A stretch of 64,000 nt of DNA from Aquicella siphonis (GTDB taxonomy: Bacteria > Pseudomonadota > Gammaproteobacteria > DSM-16500). The notes under the pieces were generated by a model, which saw only the letters and a list, made by a program, of their open reading frames with translations, was not told the DNA's origin and did not search any database. Shown in pieces: positions 62,898 through 64,000 of this stretch. Both the position numbers and the translations under genes were made by a program. The stretch is from contig NZ_LR699119.1 in NCBI RefSeq assembly GCF_902459485.1, positions 124,001 through 188,000 of the forward strand, in the 5' to 3' direction. Each line of letters begins with the position of its first letter. Position 1 is the stretch's first letter.

Positions 62898-63713
62898 TTA
62901 TTTTTGACAAACGGGGCAATATACGCTGCTTCTCTGCCCGGTGCGTATCAGTTTCAAGGTTGTTTCGCAGTGTACGCAGGGTTCACCGGCGCGGCCGTAA
63001 GCTTGCAATTCAATGCTGAAATACCCGGGTGAGCCATCGCTTTGCATGAAATCTTTCAAAGTGGTTCCGCCTTTCCTGACTGCATTTTCCAGTACGTTTT
63101 TGATAGCATCGGCAAGTTTCTGATATTGCGCCAGACTGACCTTGCCGGCAGCGGTCTGCGGGCGTATGCCGGAGTGAAACAAGGCTTCGGTTGCATAGAT
63201 GTTGCCCACGCCGGCGACGGTTTTGCTGTCCATGATATAGGCTTTGACCGGTGCTTTCCTGCCGCGGGCCTGAGCCCACAGATATTGACCATGAAAGTCA
63301 GGAGTGAGTGGTTCCGGCCCCATGTCGGCCAGGAGAGGATGCTGAAATGGGTTTTCAGTAGTCCACAAAAGCGCGCCAAACCGGCGCGGATCAGTGAAGC
63401 GCAGGATATGCCGACCGGCAAAATGGATATCCGCATGATCGTGTTTTCCCGCTGCGGCCGGCTCCGAAAGTATACGGAGACGACCTGACATTCCTAGATG
63501 CAGCAAAAGTGTGCCGTTATCAAAGTGAAACAGGATGTATTTTCCGCGGCGCGCAAGTCCGCGTAAAGTTTGGTTGCACAAGTTGTTTTTGAGGCCGCGC
63601 GGTATAGGCCAGCGCAATCGGTGCTGTCGTATGATGACATCAGTGACGGGTTGAGCGATCACGCAGGGCCCAATTCCCCGCAGGGTGGTTTCGACTTCTG
63701 GTAATTCTGGCAT
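62898..63713 (-). CDS. mutM: formamidopyrimidine-DNA glycosylase
   Basis: A 271-aa bifunctional repair enzyme for 8-oxoguanine. It begins MPELPEVETTLRGI, with Pro2 and Glu3 as catalytic residues after Met removal, which fixes the start at 63713. VGNIYATEALF near 170 and the C-terminal zinc finger (CVHC...YCPVCQK) are in place. Confidence 0.96.
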   Translation of the reverse strand: MPELPEVETTLRGIGPCVIAQPVTDVIIRQHRLRWPIPRGLKNNLCNQTLRGLARRGKYILFHFDNGTLLLHLGMSGRLRILSEPAAAGKHDHADIHFAGRHILRFTDPRRFGALLWTTENPFQHPLLADMGPEPLTPDFHGQYLWAQARGRKAPVKAYIMDSKTVAGVGNIYATEALFHSGIRPQTAAGKVSLAQYQKLADAIKNVLENAVRKGGTTLKDFMQSDGSPGYFSIELQAYGRAGEPCVHCETTLKLIRTGQRSSVYCPVCQK

Positions 63714-63868
63714 GGGGCTTTTGTGACTATCCTTGCGAATGGGGCATGATTCTATCGCTGCCGGCCAGTAAAATCCAATCCCTCCCATCCAGCGCTTAAA
63801 AAAATATAATTCAATCCGGATTGCGGCTTGTGTGATAATATGAAAAACAAATTTTGGGGAGGTGAGGC

Positions 63869-64000
63869 GTGTTCGGACTGATTCAATTACCGTGGTGGGG
63901 CTATGTCGTTGTTTTACTTGTGTTAACGCAGATAACCATTCTGGGTGTCACCCTGTATCTGCATCGATGCCAGGCGCATCGCGCCCTTGAAATGCACCCT
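63869..64000 (+). CDS. acyl-CoA/fatty acid desaturase, 5' part
   Basis: Runs off the window. GTG start with GGGAGGTGA just upstream. The visible 44 residues hold one membrane helix and then YLHRCQAHRALEMHP, the first His box of delta-9 type desaturases. Probably introduces the double bond in saturated acyl chains. Confidence 0.85.
   Translation, partial: MFGLIQLPWWGYVVVLLVLTQITILGVTLYLHRCQAHRALEMHP

Overview
The window looks like a chromosomal segment of a gammaproteobacterium, most likely order Legionellales (Coxiellaceae/Aquicella/Legionella-like). This is inferred from gene content, not from a marker gene. Conserved housekeeping blocks of gammaproteobacterial type (miaB-ybeZ-ybeY-corC, ccmCDEFGH, waaF-waaC, priA, pgk-pyk) are mixed with genes resembling host-directed proteins: a Rab-like GTPase, an F-box protein, a papain-like protein and several orphan polar or coiled-coil proteins. 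Phosphatidylcholine synthase and a Legionella-type M4 peptidase relative fit the same picture. No Dot/Icm gene is recognised with confidence, so calling any protein an effector is inference.

Layout. 1-6 kb: gmhB, plsC and an LPS-core block (waaG, waaP, a tandem kinase-like gene) with overlapping ends. 6-18.4 kb: a large unknown coiled-coil gene, gabD-like dehydrogenase, a kinase-fold gene, a YbdK-type ligase, a Mut7-C RNase, a two-gene operon that fits lysine degradation through piperideine-6-carboxylate, a thioesterase and priA. 18.4-21.1 kb: slipin/NfeD pair, tRNA-Leu(CAA) and tRNA-Arg(CCT).

21.0-28.9 kb is the accessory region and is visibly AT-richer. A small degraded element sits in the 3' end of tRNA-Arg(CCT). 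It is bounded by the tRNA and a 37-nt tRNA fragment, together with copies of a 129-bp structured repeat. It carries an M4 peptidase relative that has lost every catalytic residue, a truncated replication-type gene, alpA and an integrase stump. Beyond it lie a shikimate-kinase-like gene with a degenerate active site, a methyltransferase, a Rab-like gene with intact switch motifs but a damaged P-loop, and orphan genes of which two share a leader and an N-terminal motif. An MFS transporter broken by a frameshift in a T run ends the region.

30-43.3 kb is mostly core: corC, ybeY, ybeZ, miaB, a 2Fe-2S protein, rsmE, a DksA-type zinc finger, then a DUF1704 (MATCAP-type) peptidase facing a RimB-RimK pair, and the cytochrome c maturation operon (including ccmD, a 50-aa gene easily missed). 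43.3-51.7 kb is a second accessory stretch: a papain-like protein, an orphan MacB-type permease, an F-box protein, a three-gene ABC importer with a long leader, and a metallophosphoesterase. 51.8-64 kb returns to core metabolism and envelope: pyk, pgk, nhaA, pcs, a sugar epimerase, a CHCC zinc finger, waaF, waaC, an OmpA-type lipoprotein, an SbmA-like ABC protein, mutM and the start of a fatty-acid desaturase.
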